A DNA stretch of 11,041 bases from NCBI GenBank assembly GCA_003171235.1, contig PMYM01000142.1, positions 1-11,041 on the forward strand, read 5' to 3'. Positions 1-5,944 of this stretch are shown here, one piece after another (positions within the stretch are counted from its first letter, which is position 1; every line of letters begins with the position of its first letter). This DNA is from Phycisphaerales bacterium. GTDB taxonomy: Bacteria > Planctomycetota > Phycisphaerae > SM23-33. Below the pieces are notes generated by a model. That model worked only from the letters and a program-made list of their open reading frames with translations. It did not search any database and was not told the origin of the DNA. The translations under genes and the position numbers were made by a program.

Positions 1-40
1 GACATTACTATCTTGGTATGACACACCACATAAATCGCAC

Positions 41-70
41 TTGGCAATCCCGCCGACGGGGGAGTAACAT
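41..70 (+). promoter_or_regulatory. candidate sigma70-like promoter of aroA
   Basis: A TTGGCA hexamer at 41-46 (five of six to the -35 consensus) is followed after 18 bases by TAACAT at 65-70 (four of six to the -10 consensus). Transcription would start near 77, leaving a leader of about 18 bases that includes the purine-rich GGTGAAAGGG at 81-90 as ribosome binding site. This is a consensus match only. Confidence 0.35.
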
Positions 71-94
71 GACCAGACTCGGTGAAAGGGCCAC

Positions 95-1384
95 ATGGAC
101 CTGCTCGTACATACTTCCAGTCAGCTTTCCGGCACGGTTCGCGTGCCCCCCAACAAATCGCATTCCTTCCGGGCCCTGATCATGGCCAGCCTGGCCGAGG
201 GTGCCAGCCGGATCATCGCCCCGGCGGTCTCGGGCGACTGGATGCGCGGCACCGAGGCCATGGAGATGTTCGGGGCCTCGATCATCCCCCACGCCAACGA
301 GCTCTGGCAGGTCGAGGGCAGCAGCGGCCGGCTCCGCACGCCCGAGGACGTCATCAACTGCGGCAACAGCGGCATCATCTTCCGCTTCTTCACGGCCCTG
401 GCGGCGGCCGGCGAAGGCTACACCGTCCTGACCGGCGACGATTCCATCCGCCACCTGCGCATCTGCCAGCCGCTCATCGACGCCATCAACGCCCTGGGCG
501 GCTGGGCGGTCTCCACCAAGGGCGACGGGCACGCCCCGGTGGTGGTCCGCGGCCCGCTCAAGGGCGGCAGCGCCACCATCGACGGGGCCGACAGCCAGCC
601 CATCTCGGGCCTGCTGATCGCGGGGGCCTTGAGCCCCGGCGGCATCGAACTGAACGTCGTCAACCCCGGCGAGAAGCCCTGGGTGGGCATGACCCTGCAC
701 TGGCTGGCGCGATGCGGGGTGCAGGTGGAGAACCAGGATTTCACCCGGTATCGCGTCGGGGGCCCGGCCAGGTGGAAGGGCTTCGAGATCGCCATTCCCG
801 GCGACTGGTCGGCGGCCATGTATCCCATCGCCGCCGGCGTGCTCTGCCCCGGCAGCGAAGTCCTCACCACCGGGGTGGATTGGCAGGACGTGCAGGGCGA
901 CAAGCAGGTGGTGGAGGTGCTGCGGCAGATGGGGGCGGACATCCAGATCACGCCCAAGGGCGTGCAGAGCCGGCACAGCCAGCTCAAGGGCATGGCCATC
1001 GACTGCAACGACTTCATCGACCAGTTCATGCTGCTGGCGGTGGTGGGGGCCTGCGCCGAGGGCGAAACCCGCCTGTACAACGCCCATGTCGCCCGCCACA
1101 AGGAGTGCGACCGCATCGCAGCGATGGCCAAGGCCCTCAAGGCCATGGGCGCCGACTGCGAGGAACTGCCCGACGGCCTGGTCGTCCGCCGAAGCGACCT
1201 GCACTCGGCCCGCCTGGACAGCCAGGGCGATCACCGCATGGTCATGACCCTCGCCCTGGCCGGCATGGTCGCCAGCGGCAGGACCATCATCACCGACATC
1301 GAATGCGTCAAGAAAACCTTCCCCAACTTCGTCTCCCAGATGATCGACATCGGCTGCGACATGCAGCGCGGAGGGGAGCGGTAA
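95..1384 (+). CDS. aroA: 3-phosphoshikimate 1-carboxyvinyltransferase (EPSP synthase)
   Basis: This 429-residue cytoplasmic enzyme transfers the enolpyruvyl group of phosphoenolpyruvate to shikimate-3-phosphate, the sixth step of the shikimate pathway. The length matches the family (E. coli 427). Family motifs appear in order: the K21-S22...R26 phosphate/PEP segment, NCGNSG at 88-93, an S117-x-R-x-x-R122 segment, SQ at 167-168, D309 at the position of the catalytic Asp313 of E. coli, KECDR at 336-340 (E. coli Lys340/Glu341), the DHR motif, and KTFPNF near the C-terminus. The ATG at 95 is preceded by GAAAGGG at 84-90. By my alignment the PEP/glyphosate loop keeps Gly93 (E. coli Gly96) and Arg97 (Arg100), but carries Ile94 where E. 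coli has Thr97 and Phe98 where it has Pro101. The usual His-Arg of the first motif is Phe-Arg here. It stands alone, facing pfkA tail to tail. The family assignment is secure; altered inhibitor binding is inference. Confidence 0.96.
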   Translation: MDLLVHTSSQLSGTVRVPPNKSHSFRALIMASLAEGASRIIAPAVSGDWMRGTEAMEMFGASIIPHANELWQVEGSSGRLRTPEDVINCGNSGIIFRFFTALAAAGEGYTVLTGDDSIRHLRICQPLIDAINALGGWAVSTKGDGHAPVVVRGPLKGGSATIDGADSQPISGLLIAGALSPGGIELNVVNPGEKPWVGMTLHWLARCGVQVENQDFTRYRVGGPARWKGFEIAIPGDWSAAMYPIAAGVLCPGSEVLTTGVDWQDVQGDKQVVEVLRQMGADIQITPKGVQSRHSQLKGMAIDCNDFIDQFMLLAVVGACAEGETRLYNAHVARHKECDRIAAMAKALKAMGADCEELPDGLVVRRSDLHSARLDSQGDHRMVMTLALAGMVASGRTIITDIECVKKTFPNFVSQMIDIGCDMQRGGER

Positions 1385-1388
1385 CAAC

Positions 1389-1475
1389 AAAGCTGAAAGC
1401 TAAAAGCTGAAAGCTGAAATAAGGAAGCGGGCGGGCCAATCCTCTTTCAGCTTTAAGCTTTTAGCTTTCAGCTTT
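1389..1475. terminator. heptad-built inverted repeat, probable bidirectional terminator
   Basis: The left arm (1389-1419) is four 7-base units, AAAGCTG, AAAGCTA, AAAGCTG and AAAGCTG, plus AAA. The right arm (1445-1475) is its reverse complement with one mismatch in 31 positions, also in 7-base steps. The loop is 1420-1444. The hairpin lies 4 bases after the aroA stop and 5 bases before the pfkA stop, so it fills the 96-base convergent gap. A T-rich run (TCTTTCT) follows on the plus strand. Termination in both directions is inferred from position and structure. Confidence 0.75.
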
Positions 1476-1480
1476 TCTTT

Positions 1481-2572
1481 CTAGTTCCCGAAACTTATCC
1501 CAATGTCCCGTGCGGCGCATACCAAGCCATCGTCCGGCGACACCTTGTGGATCTTGCCCGCCACCTGATCGATGGGCACCGACTTGAGCATTCCCTGCTG
1601 CACCGCCACCATCTGGCCGAACTGGCCGGCCACCAGCAGCTCCATGGCGTGGCAGGCCAGCGTGGTGGCCAGGATGCGGTCGTGGGCGGTGGGCGTGCCG
1701 CCGCGCTGCACGTGCCCCAACACGATGGAGCGGCTCTCGATGCCCGTCAGCCGCTCGGTCTCCTGGGCGACGTACTTGCCTATGCCTCCCAGCCGAATCG
1801 GGTCGGGCGAGTTGTTGTCCACGTGGTCGATGAATACCTTGCCGCCCTCGGGCATGGCGCCCTCGCCCACGGCGATGATGGTCTCGCGTTTGCCGATGCG
1901 GCTGCGGCGCTGGCAGATATCGGCCACGGCCTCCAGGCGGAAGGGGATCTCCGGGATGAGTATGACGTCGGCCCCCGAGGCCAGGCCTGCCCGCAGCGCC
2001 AGCCAGCCGGCGTAGCGGCCCATCAACTCCACCACCATCACGCGATGATGGCTGGCGGCGGTGGTGTGGACTTTGTCCAGCGCCTCGGCCGCGGTGGCCA
2101 CGGCCGTGTCGTGCCCGAAGGTTATATCCGTGCCCACCAGGTCGTTGTCGATGGTCTTGGGCACGCCCACGATCTTCAGCCCGCGCTCGATGAGCTTGGC
2201 CGCCCCGGCCATGGTGCCGTCCCCGCCGATGACCACCAGCGCCTCCAGGTTCCAGTTGCGGCAGTTGGCCAGCACCTCCTCGGTCACGTCGCGCCGCACC
2301 CAGCGCCCCTCCTGCTGGATGGCGAAATTGGACGGCTCGGCCTTGTTGGACGAGCCCAGCACCGTGCCCCCGGCGGTCAGAATGTTGGACACCTCCGCCA
2401 GGCTCATCACGTGCATGCGGTTTTCGATCAGGCCCAGGTAGCCGTCCTCGATGCCGACGACCTCCAGACCGTACTTGCCCACGCCGCTCTTGACCACGGC
2501 GCGAATGACGGCGTTGAGCCCGGGGCAGTCGCCCCCGGCGGTCAGGATTCCGATGCGGCGCAGGTTCGCCAT
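1481..2572 (-). CDS. pfkA: 6-phosphofructokinase, group with Gly/Lys substrate-site signature
   Basis: This 363-residue cytoplasmic enzyme phosphorylates fructose 6-phosphate to the 1,6-bisphosphate in glycolysis. Visible motifs are GGDCPGLNAVIR (13-24), GSSNKA (73-78), GGDGT (116-120), VPKTIDND (137-144, with D142 at the catalytic base position of E. coli Asp127), the E182-LMGRYAG substrate segment, and GHVQRGGTP...DR (286-299). Gly119 and Lys139 correspond to E. coli positions 104 and 124. Gly at 104 is typical of ATP enzymes and Lys at 124 of pyrophosphate enzymes, so the phosphoryl donor is open; mixed Gly/Lys enzymes are known, and at least some use ATP. The frame extends 26 codons further upstream, but I chose the ATG at 2572 because the conserved N-terminus begins there and a consensus Shine-Dalgarno sits directly before it. 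The next gene upstream on this strand is arsM, with a probable terminator between, so pfkA is likely transcribed alone. Confidence 0.95.
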   Translation of the reverse strand: MANLRRIGILTAGGDCPGLNAVIRAVVKSGVGKYGLEVVGIEDGYLGLIENRMHVMSLAEVSNILTAGGTVLGSSNKAEPSNFAIQQEGRWVRRDVTEEVLANCRNWNLEALVVIGGDGTMAGAAKLIERGLKIVGVPKTIDNDLVGTDITFGHDTAVATAAEALDKVHTTAASHHRVMVVELMGRYAGWLALRAGLASGADVILIPEIPFRLEAVADICQRRSRIGKRETIIAVGEGAMPEGGKVFIDHVDNNSPDPIRLGGIGKYVAQETERLTGIESRSIVLGHVQRGGTPTAHDRILATTLACHAMELLVAGQFGQMVAVQQGMLKSVPIDQVAGKIHKVSPDDGLVCAARDIGISFGN

Positions 2573-2575
2573 GCC

Positions 2576-2583
2576 CACCTCCT
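2576..2583 (-). promoter_or_regulatory. strong Shine-Dalgarno of the phosphofructokinase gene
   Basis: Read on the minus strand this is AGGAGGTG, fully complementary to the 16S rRNA anti-Shine-Dalgarno, with five bases between the GGAGG core and the ATG at 2572. It fixes the start codon and rules against the longer upstream frame that would begin at 2650. Confidence 0.85.
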
Positions 2584-2590
2584 CTTGTAG

Positions 2591-2608
2591 CCCCGCCGCG
2601 GGGCGGGG
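2591..2608 (-). promoter_or_regulatory. GC hairpin in the pfkA leader
   Basis: CCCCGCC (2591-2597) and GGCGGGG (2602-2608) form a 7-base-pair all-GC stem with a four-base loop, ending 8 bases upstream of the Shine-Dalgarno on the minus strand. It would fold in the 5' untranslated RNA. A role in translation or mRNA stability is possible but unproven. Confidence 0.4.
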
Positions 2609-2685
2609 TTCTGCTTCCAGGTTCTTACAGGCCAATACGCCCAAATGCAAGCGTCACAACGTGGCAGGGGGGTTCAAATAAAGAT

Positions 2686-2714
2686 GGCGGGAGCCAGCCT
2701 GGCCGATTCCCGCC
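2686..2714 (-). terminator. probable intrinsic terminator of arsM
   Basis: On the minus strand an outer stem pairs GGCGGGA with TCCCGCC (2708-2714 with 2686-2692) around an inner GCCAG/CTGGC palindrome (2693-2703). It is followed by the T-rich stretch ATCTTTATTT (2676-2685). It lies about 230 bases beyond the arsM stop and 114 bases before the pfkA start, so it would separate the two same-strand genes. Confidence 0.5.
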
Positions 2715-2944
2715 CCGGGCTTCAACCAAGAAGTTGCAGCCTTGCCTATGCCCGTTTCCGCCGCGACAGCAGCAATCCGCCCAGGCCCGATCGCCCCTGA
2801 CAGGGCGCCGGCACGGGAGGCAACCTGGCCGTTGCTGGGCAAGGGCCCCTTCCGCACGGCACTCCCAAGCCAATGACGCCTGGTGGCGGCACTGATTTTC
2901 ACATGCCTTGGGAAGGCTGCCGGGCGGAATGCCCCACGCGGCCC

Positions 2945-3688
2945 TCATTTTCGCGCGGTCAATTGAAGGCTGACGATTCTTCCGGCCAGGGCAGGGATCA
3001 TCCCCGGTCCAGCATACGGCTGTTCCGCGGTGACCGTTACGTCCGTGAAACCGGCCTGTTCCATCGCCTTGAGGTATTCACCCTTGCCGCACGCCGCCTT
3101 GAGCCAATCCGCCCAGATCTCCATGCCGGGGGCGTCCGGCTCGGAGGGGGGTGCAGTCACCACCAGATCGGAAATGTACAATCTCCCGCCTGGCTTGAGG
3201 GCACGGCGCGCCTCTCGGAAAATGGCGGCCTTATCCAAGGAGTGGTTGATCACGCAATTGCTGATCACCACATCGATGGACTCGGAGGCAACAGGCAAGT
3301 TCTCGATCTGCCCGACGTGAAATTCCACGTTCCGGCAGCCCCCCTCCGCGGCCAGCCGCCTGGCCTTATCCACCATCTCAACTGTCAGGTCAACCCCGAT
3401 AGCCTTTCCCGTGGGGCCGACCTTTTTCGCGGCGACGAAAACGTCCAGGCCGCCGCCTGATCCCAGGTCCAGAACGATCTGCCCTGGTTGAAGCTCTGCA
3501 AGGGCCGTCGGGTTCCCGCAACCCAGCCCCATCTGAACTGCTTCCTCCGGCACGCCTTTGATCTGGTCGGTGGAGTATCCCCGGCCCCGTGCTGTTTGCG
3601 CAATGCCCCCTTGGCCGGTCGGAGTCAGCCCCCCCTGCTTGGCGACCTGTCGATACTGCTGCCTGATCTTCTTCCTGTTCCTGGGCAT
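2945..3688 (-). CDS. arsM: ArsM-type arsenite S-adenosylmethionine methyltransferase
   Basis: This 247-residue Rossmann-fold methyltransferase would transfer methyl groups from SAM to trivalent arsenic in the cytoplasm, giving volatile or less retained methylated arsenicals. Diagnostic features are the GLGCGNPTALAEL segment (54-66), SAM motif I VLDLGSGGG (72-80), IGVDLTVEMV (97-106), SNCVIN with Cys145 (143-148) and LKPGGRLYISD (164-174). Cys145 fits the first conserved arsenic-binding cysteine of ArsM (Cys174 in the algal enzyme). The second (algal Cys224), normally about nine residues before the EYL segment, is replaced there by Trp; Cys200 lies only four residues before it. Arsenite as substrate is therefore likely but not certain; another thiophilic or small-molecule acceptor is possible. 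Codon use is unlike the neighbours, with several AGG, CGA, GGA and T-ending codons, suggesting transfer. A TATAGG hexamer at 3741-3746 (minus strand) is a possible -10. The ribosome binding site is weak (GGGAAA). Confidence 0.85.
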   Translation of the reverse strand: MPRNRKKIRQQYRQVAKQGGLTPTGQGGIAQTARGRGYSTDQIKGVPEEAVQMGLGCGNPTALAELQPGQIVLDLGSGGGLDVFVAAKKVGPTGKAIGVDLTVEMVDKARRLAAEGGCRNVEFHVGQIENLPVASESIDVVISNCVINHSLDKAAIFREARRALKPGGRLYISDLVVTAPPSEPDAPGMEIWADWLKAACGKGEYLKAMEQAGFTDVTVTAEQPYAGPGMIPALAGRIVSLQLTARK

Positions 3689-3849
3689 TATCGTTTTCCC
3701 AAGGGGCCGAGTTGCATCTTCCAGGGTTCGCCCGCCTTTGCCTATATTGGCGGCTAATGATGCAAAGTCGTCCGAAATGCCCCCTTCGAGATGGAAGTGT
3801 AAGGGAGGCGTTCGGGATGGGGCAAGGGAAAACCGGACAATCTTGCTTT

Positions 3850-3904
3850 AGAGTCCCTAACAAAATGCCGCGTCGCGGTCACGGGACATTTTGTCAGGGG
3901 CTCT
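3850..3904. repeat. 55-base imperfect inverted repeat in a divergent gap
   Basis: The left arm AGAGTCCCTAACAAAATG (3850-3867) pairs with CATTTTGTCAGGGGCTCT (3887-3904), 16 of 18 positions being complementary and one more a G-T wobble. A smaller CCGCG/CGCGG palindrome (3868-3878) sits in the loop. It lies in the 268-base gap between the divergent arsM and lptB starts, ending about 18 bases before the lptB -35 candidate. It could be a dispersed palindromic element, an operator or an RNA hairpin; sequence alone does not decide. The rest of the gap (3689-3849) shows nothing I can name beyond a possible arsM -10. Confidence 0.65.
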
Positions 3905-3921
3905 TAAGCTTTCCAGGTCTG

Positions 3922-3948
3922 TTTTCATCCTCGCCCAGGTATTACAAT
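3922..3948 (+). promoter_or_regulatory. candidate lptB promoter close to the start codon
   Basis: TACAAT at 3943-3948 is a good -10 match (five of six), with TTTTCA at 3922-3927 as a -35 (four of six) after a short 15-base spacer. The -10 ends only 8 bases before the lptB ATG, so transcription would begin at or just before the start codon. No Shine-Dalgarno is visible between them. Confidence 0.4.
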
Positions 3949-3956
3949 AGCCCGCT

Positions 3957-4694
3957 ATGATCCTTCTTGAAACCCACGACCTGGTGAAGCGTTATTCCGG
4001 CAGGACGGTGGTCAACCGCGTCAACCTGCACGTGGCGCAGGGCGAGATTGTCGGCCTGCTGGGGCGCAACGGCGCCGGCAAGACCACCACCTTCCGCATG
4101 TGCATCGGCATGATCCACCCCAACGAGGGCGGCATCAGCTTCGAGAACACCGACGTGACCGGCCTGCCCATGTTCAAGCGTGCCCGGCTGGGCATGGGCT
4201 ACCTCTCCCAGGAGCCCAGCATCTTCCAGCGGCTGACCGCCCGGCAGAACCTCATGGCCATCCTGGAGACCATGCACCTGCCGCGCCAGACCCGAAAAGA
4301 TCGGGCCCAGCAGTTGCTGGAGCAGTTCGGGCTGACGGCCGTGGCTGAGAACGAGGCCCGGCTGCTTTCGGGCGGCGAGAAGCGCAAACTGGAGATCGCC
4401 CGCGCCCTGGTCACCAACCCCACCATGATCCTGCTGGACGAGCCCTTCTCGGGCGTGGACCCCATCGCCGTGGAGGACCTGCAGCGGGAGATATTGAACC
4501 TCAAGGAGCGCGGCATCAGCATCCTGCTGACCGACCACAACGTCCGCGAGACCCTCAACGTCACCGACCGCTCATACATTATCGATAACGGCAAGGTCCT
4601 GCGCATGGGCAGCCCCAAGGAACTGGTGGCGGACGAGTTGGTCAAGAAGACCTACCTGGGCCACAGCTTCCGCGGCGACGAGTTCGACGCCTGA
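3957..4694 (+). CDS. lptB: LPS export ABC transporter ATP-binding protein LptB
   Basis: LptB is the cytoplasmic ATPase that powers LptFG to extract lipopolysaccharide from the inner membrane and push it along the LptC-LptA bridge. The 245-residue length matches the family (E. coli 241). Visible are Walker A GRNGAGKT (36-43), a Q-loop in YLSQEPSIF with Gln85, the ABC signature LSGGE (137-141), Walker B MILLDE with catalytic Glu162, the LptB-typical FSGVDPIAV (164-172), and the switch histidine H194 in LTDHNVRETL. That last motif with the SIFQRLT segment separates LptB from other ABC ATPases. The usual neighbours lptC, lptA and rpoN are absent here; the partner permeases must be encoded elsewhere. 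The gene supports an outer membrane with LPS. Start choice rests on the conserved N-terminus (ETHDLVKRYSGRTVV), because no ribosome binding site is seen. Confidence 0.95.
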   Translation: MILLETHDLVKRYSGRTVVNRVNLHVAQGEIVGLLGRNGAGKTTTFRMCIGMIHPNEGGISFENTDVTGLPMFKRARLGMGYLSQEPSIFQRLTARQNLMAILETMHLPRQTRKDRAQQLLEQFGLTAVAENEARLLSGGEKRKLEIARALVTNPTMILLDEPFSGVDPIAVEDLQREILNLKERGISILLTDHNVRETLNVTDRSYIIDNGKVLRMGSPKELVADELVKKTYLGHSFRGDEFDA

Positions 4695-4696
4695 CC

Positions 4697-4734
4697 ATTG
4701 TCAATTGACAATCGACAATTGGAGATTGCCAATT
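4697..4734. terminator. AT-rich palindromes filling the lptB/prepilin convergent gap
   Basis: ATTGTCAATTGACAAT (4697-4712) is a perfect 16-base palindrome. It is followed by AATTGG (4717-4722) paired with CCAATT (4729-4734) across a six-base loop. The words CAATTG, TTGTC and GACAA recur. The block starts 2 bases after the lptB stop and ends 1 base before the stop of the opposing gene. A bidirectional terminator function is inferred from this placement; there is no clear T tract. Confidence 0.5.
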
Positions 4735-4735
4735 C

Positions 4736-5737
4736 CTACGGCGGGGTCGTGGGGTCTATTTGCGGCACGATGTGCTGCATGGTGCCGTAGATGGCGTCGT
4801 GATCGCCCCAGGTGACGGCCTTTATGCCTGTCCAGCTTCCCGCGTCCATGTCGCCGGGGGCGAGTTCCTTGCCGGCGTCGGCGGCGACGTGGCCGTCGAC
4901 GTAGAGGATGTTGGGGCCGCTGTCATGCCGGGCGGCATTGAGAACCGCCTGCCCCTTGGAGTGATAGCTGGCCGGACCCACGTGCCAGCCCGGGGCGTAG
5001 TTCTCCAAAGCGCCGCTGTACTGCGGGTCTTGGAAGGAGTTGAGGTCGAAGGAATCCCAGGCCTGGGCCACTATCCTGGGATTGTCCACCTCATCGGGGG
5101 TAGCCGCCTGGGCATAGTACGTATTACCGTTGGGCAGGTAGAGCTTGGGATCGATGGAATCCACGCCGACGTTGGCCTCGGGATGGCTGCCCGCGTTTTC
5201 CGGCCTGGGACTCCATCGCCCGATTCCGCAATGATAGAAAGCCTCGTTGGGCGTGGCCGCCCGCAGGCAGACGTTCCACTGGTAGCCCACCCCCACGCGC
5301 TGGACGTAGGCCTTGGTCATGTTGGTCTGGGTCCAAGTGACCAGGTCCTGGGCATTCATGGCCGGGCAAAGTGCGCCTTTCCACATGTCGGCCAATGTTG
5401 TCGGCTGATAGACGGGCAGGCCGCCCGGGCCGGCATTGGTCCTGGTGGGGGTGACGTTGTTCATGGCCATGACGGTGGCCATCATGGGATAGCCGGCCAG
5501 TTCGGGATTGGCGGCGTCGGCGAGATTGGCGTTCCCCATGAAGGGATAGGAGCGGTTGGCGGCATAGTACATGCCAATGGCCGGGCCGAAGACCTTCATC
5601 CGCCCGGCGCAGGCGGCCTTCTTGGCCAGCACCCTGGCCCGGGACAGGCTGGGCAGCAGCATCGTCACCAGCGCCGCCAGGATAAGCACCACTATCAGTA
5701 ATTCGACGAAAGAAAACGCCCGCGCTGCAATGCGCAT
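4736..5737 (-). CDS. prepilin-type N-terminal cleavage/methylation, H-X9-DG (DUF1559-like) protein
   Basis: This 333-residue protein has a pilin-like N-terminus: a short basic leader (MRIAARA), then FSFVELLIVVLILAALVTML, in which Glu12 is the fifth residue after the predicted cleavage. That hydrophobic helix would anchor the protein in the inner membrane or a pseudopilus. The C-terminal part carries an exact H-X9-DG motif, His271 to Asp281-Gly282 in NILYVDGHV, the mark of the DUF1559 family abundant in Planctomycetota. The cleavage site is Ala-Phe rather than the canonical Gly-Phe, so prepilin peptidase processing may be inefficient or tolerate Ala. I chose the ATG at 5737, with GGAAAGG as Shine-Dalgarno, over the longer frame beginning at 5815, because the leader should be short. 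The molecular role of the family is unknown; type II secretion or surface assembly is commonly inferred. It converges with lptB and diverges from acpS. Confidence 0.9.
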   Translation of the reverse strand: MRIAARAFSFVELLIVVLILAALVTMLLPSLSRARVLAKKAACAGRMKVFGPAIGMYYAANRSYPFMGNANLADAANPELAGYPMMATVMAMNNVTPTRTNAGPGGLPVYQPTTLADMWKGALCPAMNAQDLVTWTQTNMTKAYVQRVGVGYQWNVCLRAATPNEAFYHCGIGRWSPRPENAGSHPEANVGVDSIDPKLYLPNGNTYYAQAATPDEVDNPRIVAQAWDSFDLNSFQDPQYSGALENYAPGWHVGPASYHSKGQAVLNAARHDSGPNILYVDGHVAADAGKELAPGDMDAGSWTGIKAVTWGDHDAIYGTMQHIVPQIDPTTPP

Positions 5738-5813
5738 GTTCGCACCTTTCCGACTTTGGCCTGCCGCCAGCCTTGCCGCGGAGCAAAAGGCCGGCACTTG
5801 CCTATCTGAGTAC

Positions 5814-5819
5814 ATTCTA
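5814..5819 (-). promoter_or_regulatory. possible -10 element for the prepilin-like gene
   Basis: Read on the minus strand this is TAGAAT, five of six to the -10 consensus, about 75 bases upstream of the chosen start. No good -35 is found at standard spacing, so support is weak. Confidence 0.2.
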
Positions 5820-5909
5820 CCAGAACCGGCCCGAAAAAGCCGCCTCGGCCATGATATCGGCGGATTTCACGGATCCACGGCAGCTTCTGCCGCCCCGGGG
5901 CCCCCGGCG

Positions 5910-5938
5910 TTGGAATTGCCGGGCGGTTTGGGTATCAT
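5910..5938 (+). promoter_or_regulatory. candidate acpS promoter, possibly leaderless
   Basis: TTGGAA (5910-5915, four of six) and TATCAT (5933-5938, five of six) are spaced by exactly 17 bases. The -10 ends six bases before the ATG at 5945, so the expected start of transcription coincides with the start codon. No Shine-Dalgarno is visible before acpS, which agrees with leaderless translation. Confidence 0.45.
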
Positions 5939-5944
5939 CCCGGC

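Larger units (their letters stand above)
2573..2944. other. 372-base gap between arsM stop and pfkA start
   Basis: Apart from the Shine-Dalgarno, a leader hairpin and a probable arsM terminator (listed separately), I see no convincing gene here. Two minus-strand frames (2654-2902 and 2625-2948) are open but lack domains, a ribosome binding site and coding-like composition. The pfkA promoter should lie in about 2609-2685 on the minus strand, but no clear -35/-10 pair stands out. From 2715 to 2944 I recognise only short GC-rich palindromes such as 2789-2804. Confidence 0.5.

Noticed and set aside
8..1390. Minus-strand open frame of 460 codons antisense to aroA
   Set aside because: Its product is His/Gly/Ala/Asp-rich without any domain, and it exists because GC-rich codons leave the antisense frame free of stops. 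aroA on the other strand is complete with all family motifs.
82..1410. Plus-strand open frame of 442 codons overlapping aroA in another frame
   Set aside because: The product is Arg/Gly/Pro/His-rich low-complexity sequence, a frame shadow of aroA.
1389..1475. CRISPR-like tandem repeat
   Set aside because: The 7-base units are contiguous with no spacers and are arranged as an inverted pair, so this is a hairpin, not an array.
1547..2590. Plus-strand frame of 347 codons opposite pfkA
   Set aside because: Antisense shadow with no recognisable motif; pfkA is intact on the minus strand.
2625..2948. Two short minus-strand frames between arsM and pfkA
   Set aside because: No ribosome binding site, no domain, composition unlike coding sequence, and they overlap the probable arsM terminator.
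3692..3950. tRNA or small RNA gene in the arsM-lptB gap
   Set aside because: No cloverleaf, TPsiC-like or other RNA signature was found; only one palindrome is visible.
4760..5701. Plus-strand frame of 313 codons opposite the prepilin-like gene
   Set aside because: Val/Gly/His-rich shadow; the opposite strand carries a proper pilin-like leader and the H-X9-DG motif.
5788..5805. Possible sigma54 promoter (GGCAC followed by TTGC)
   Set aside because: The GGCAC and TTGC blocks are adjacent instead of separated by about five bases as -24/-12 elements require.
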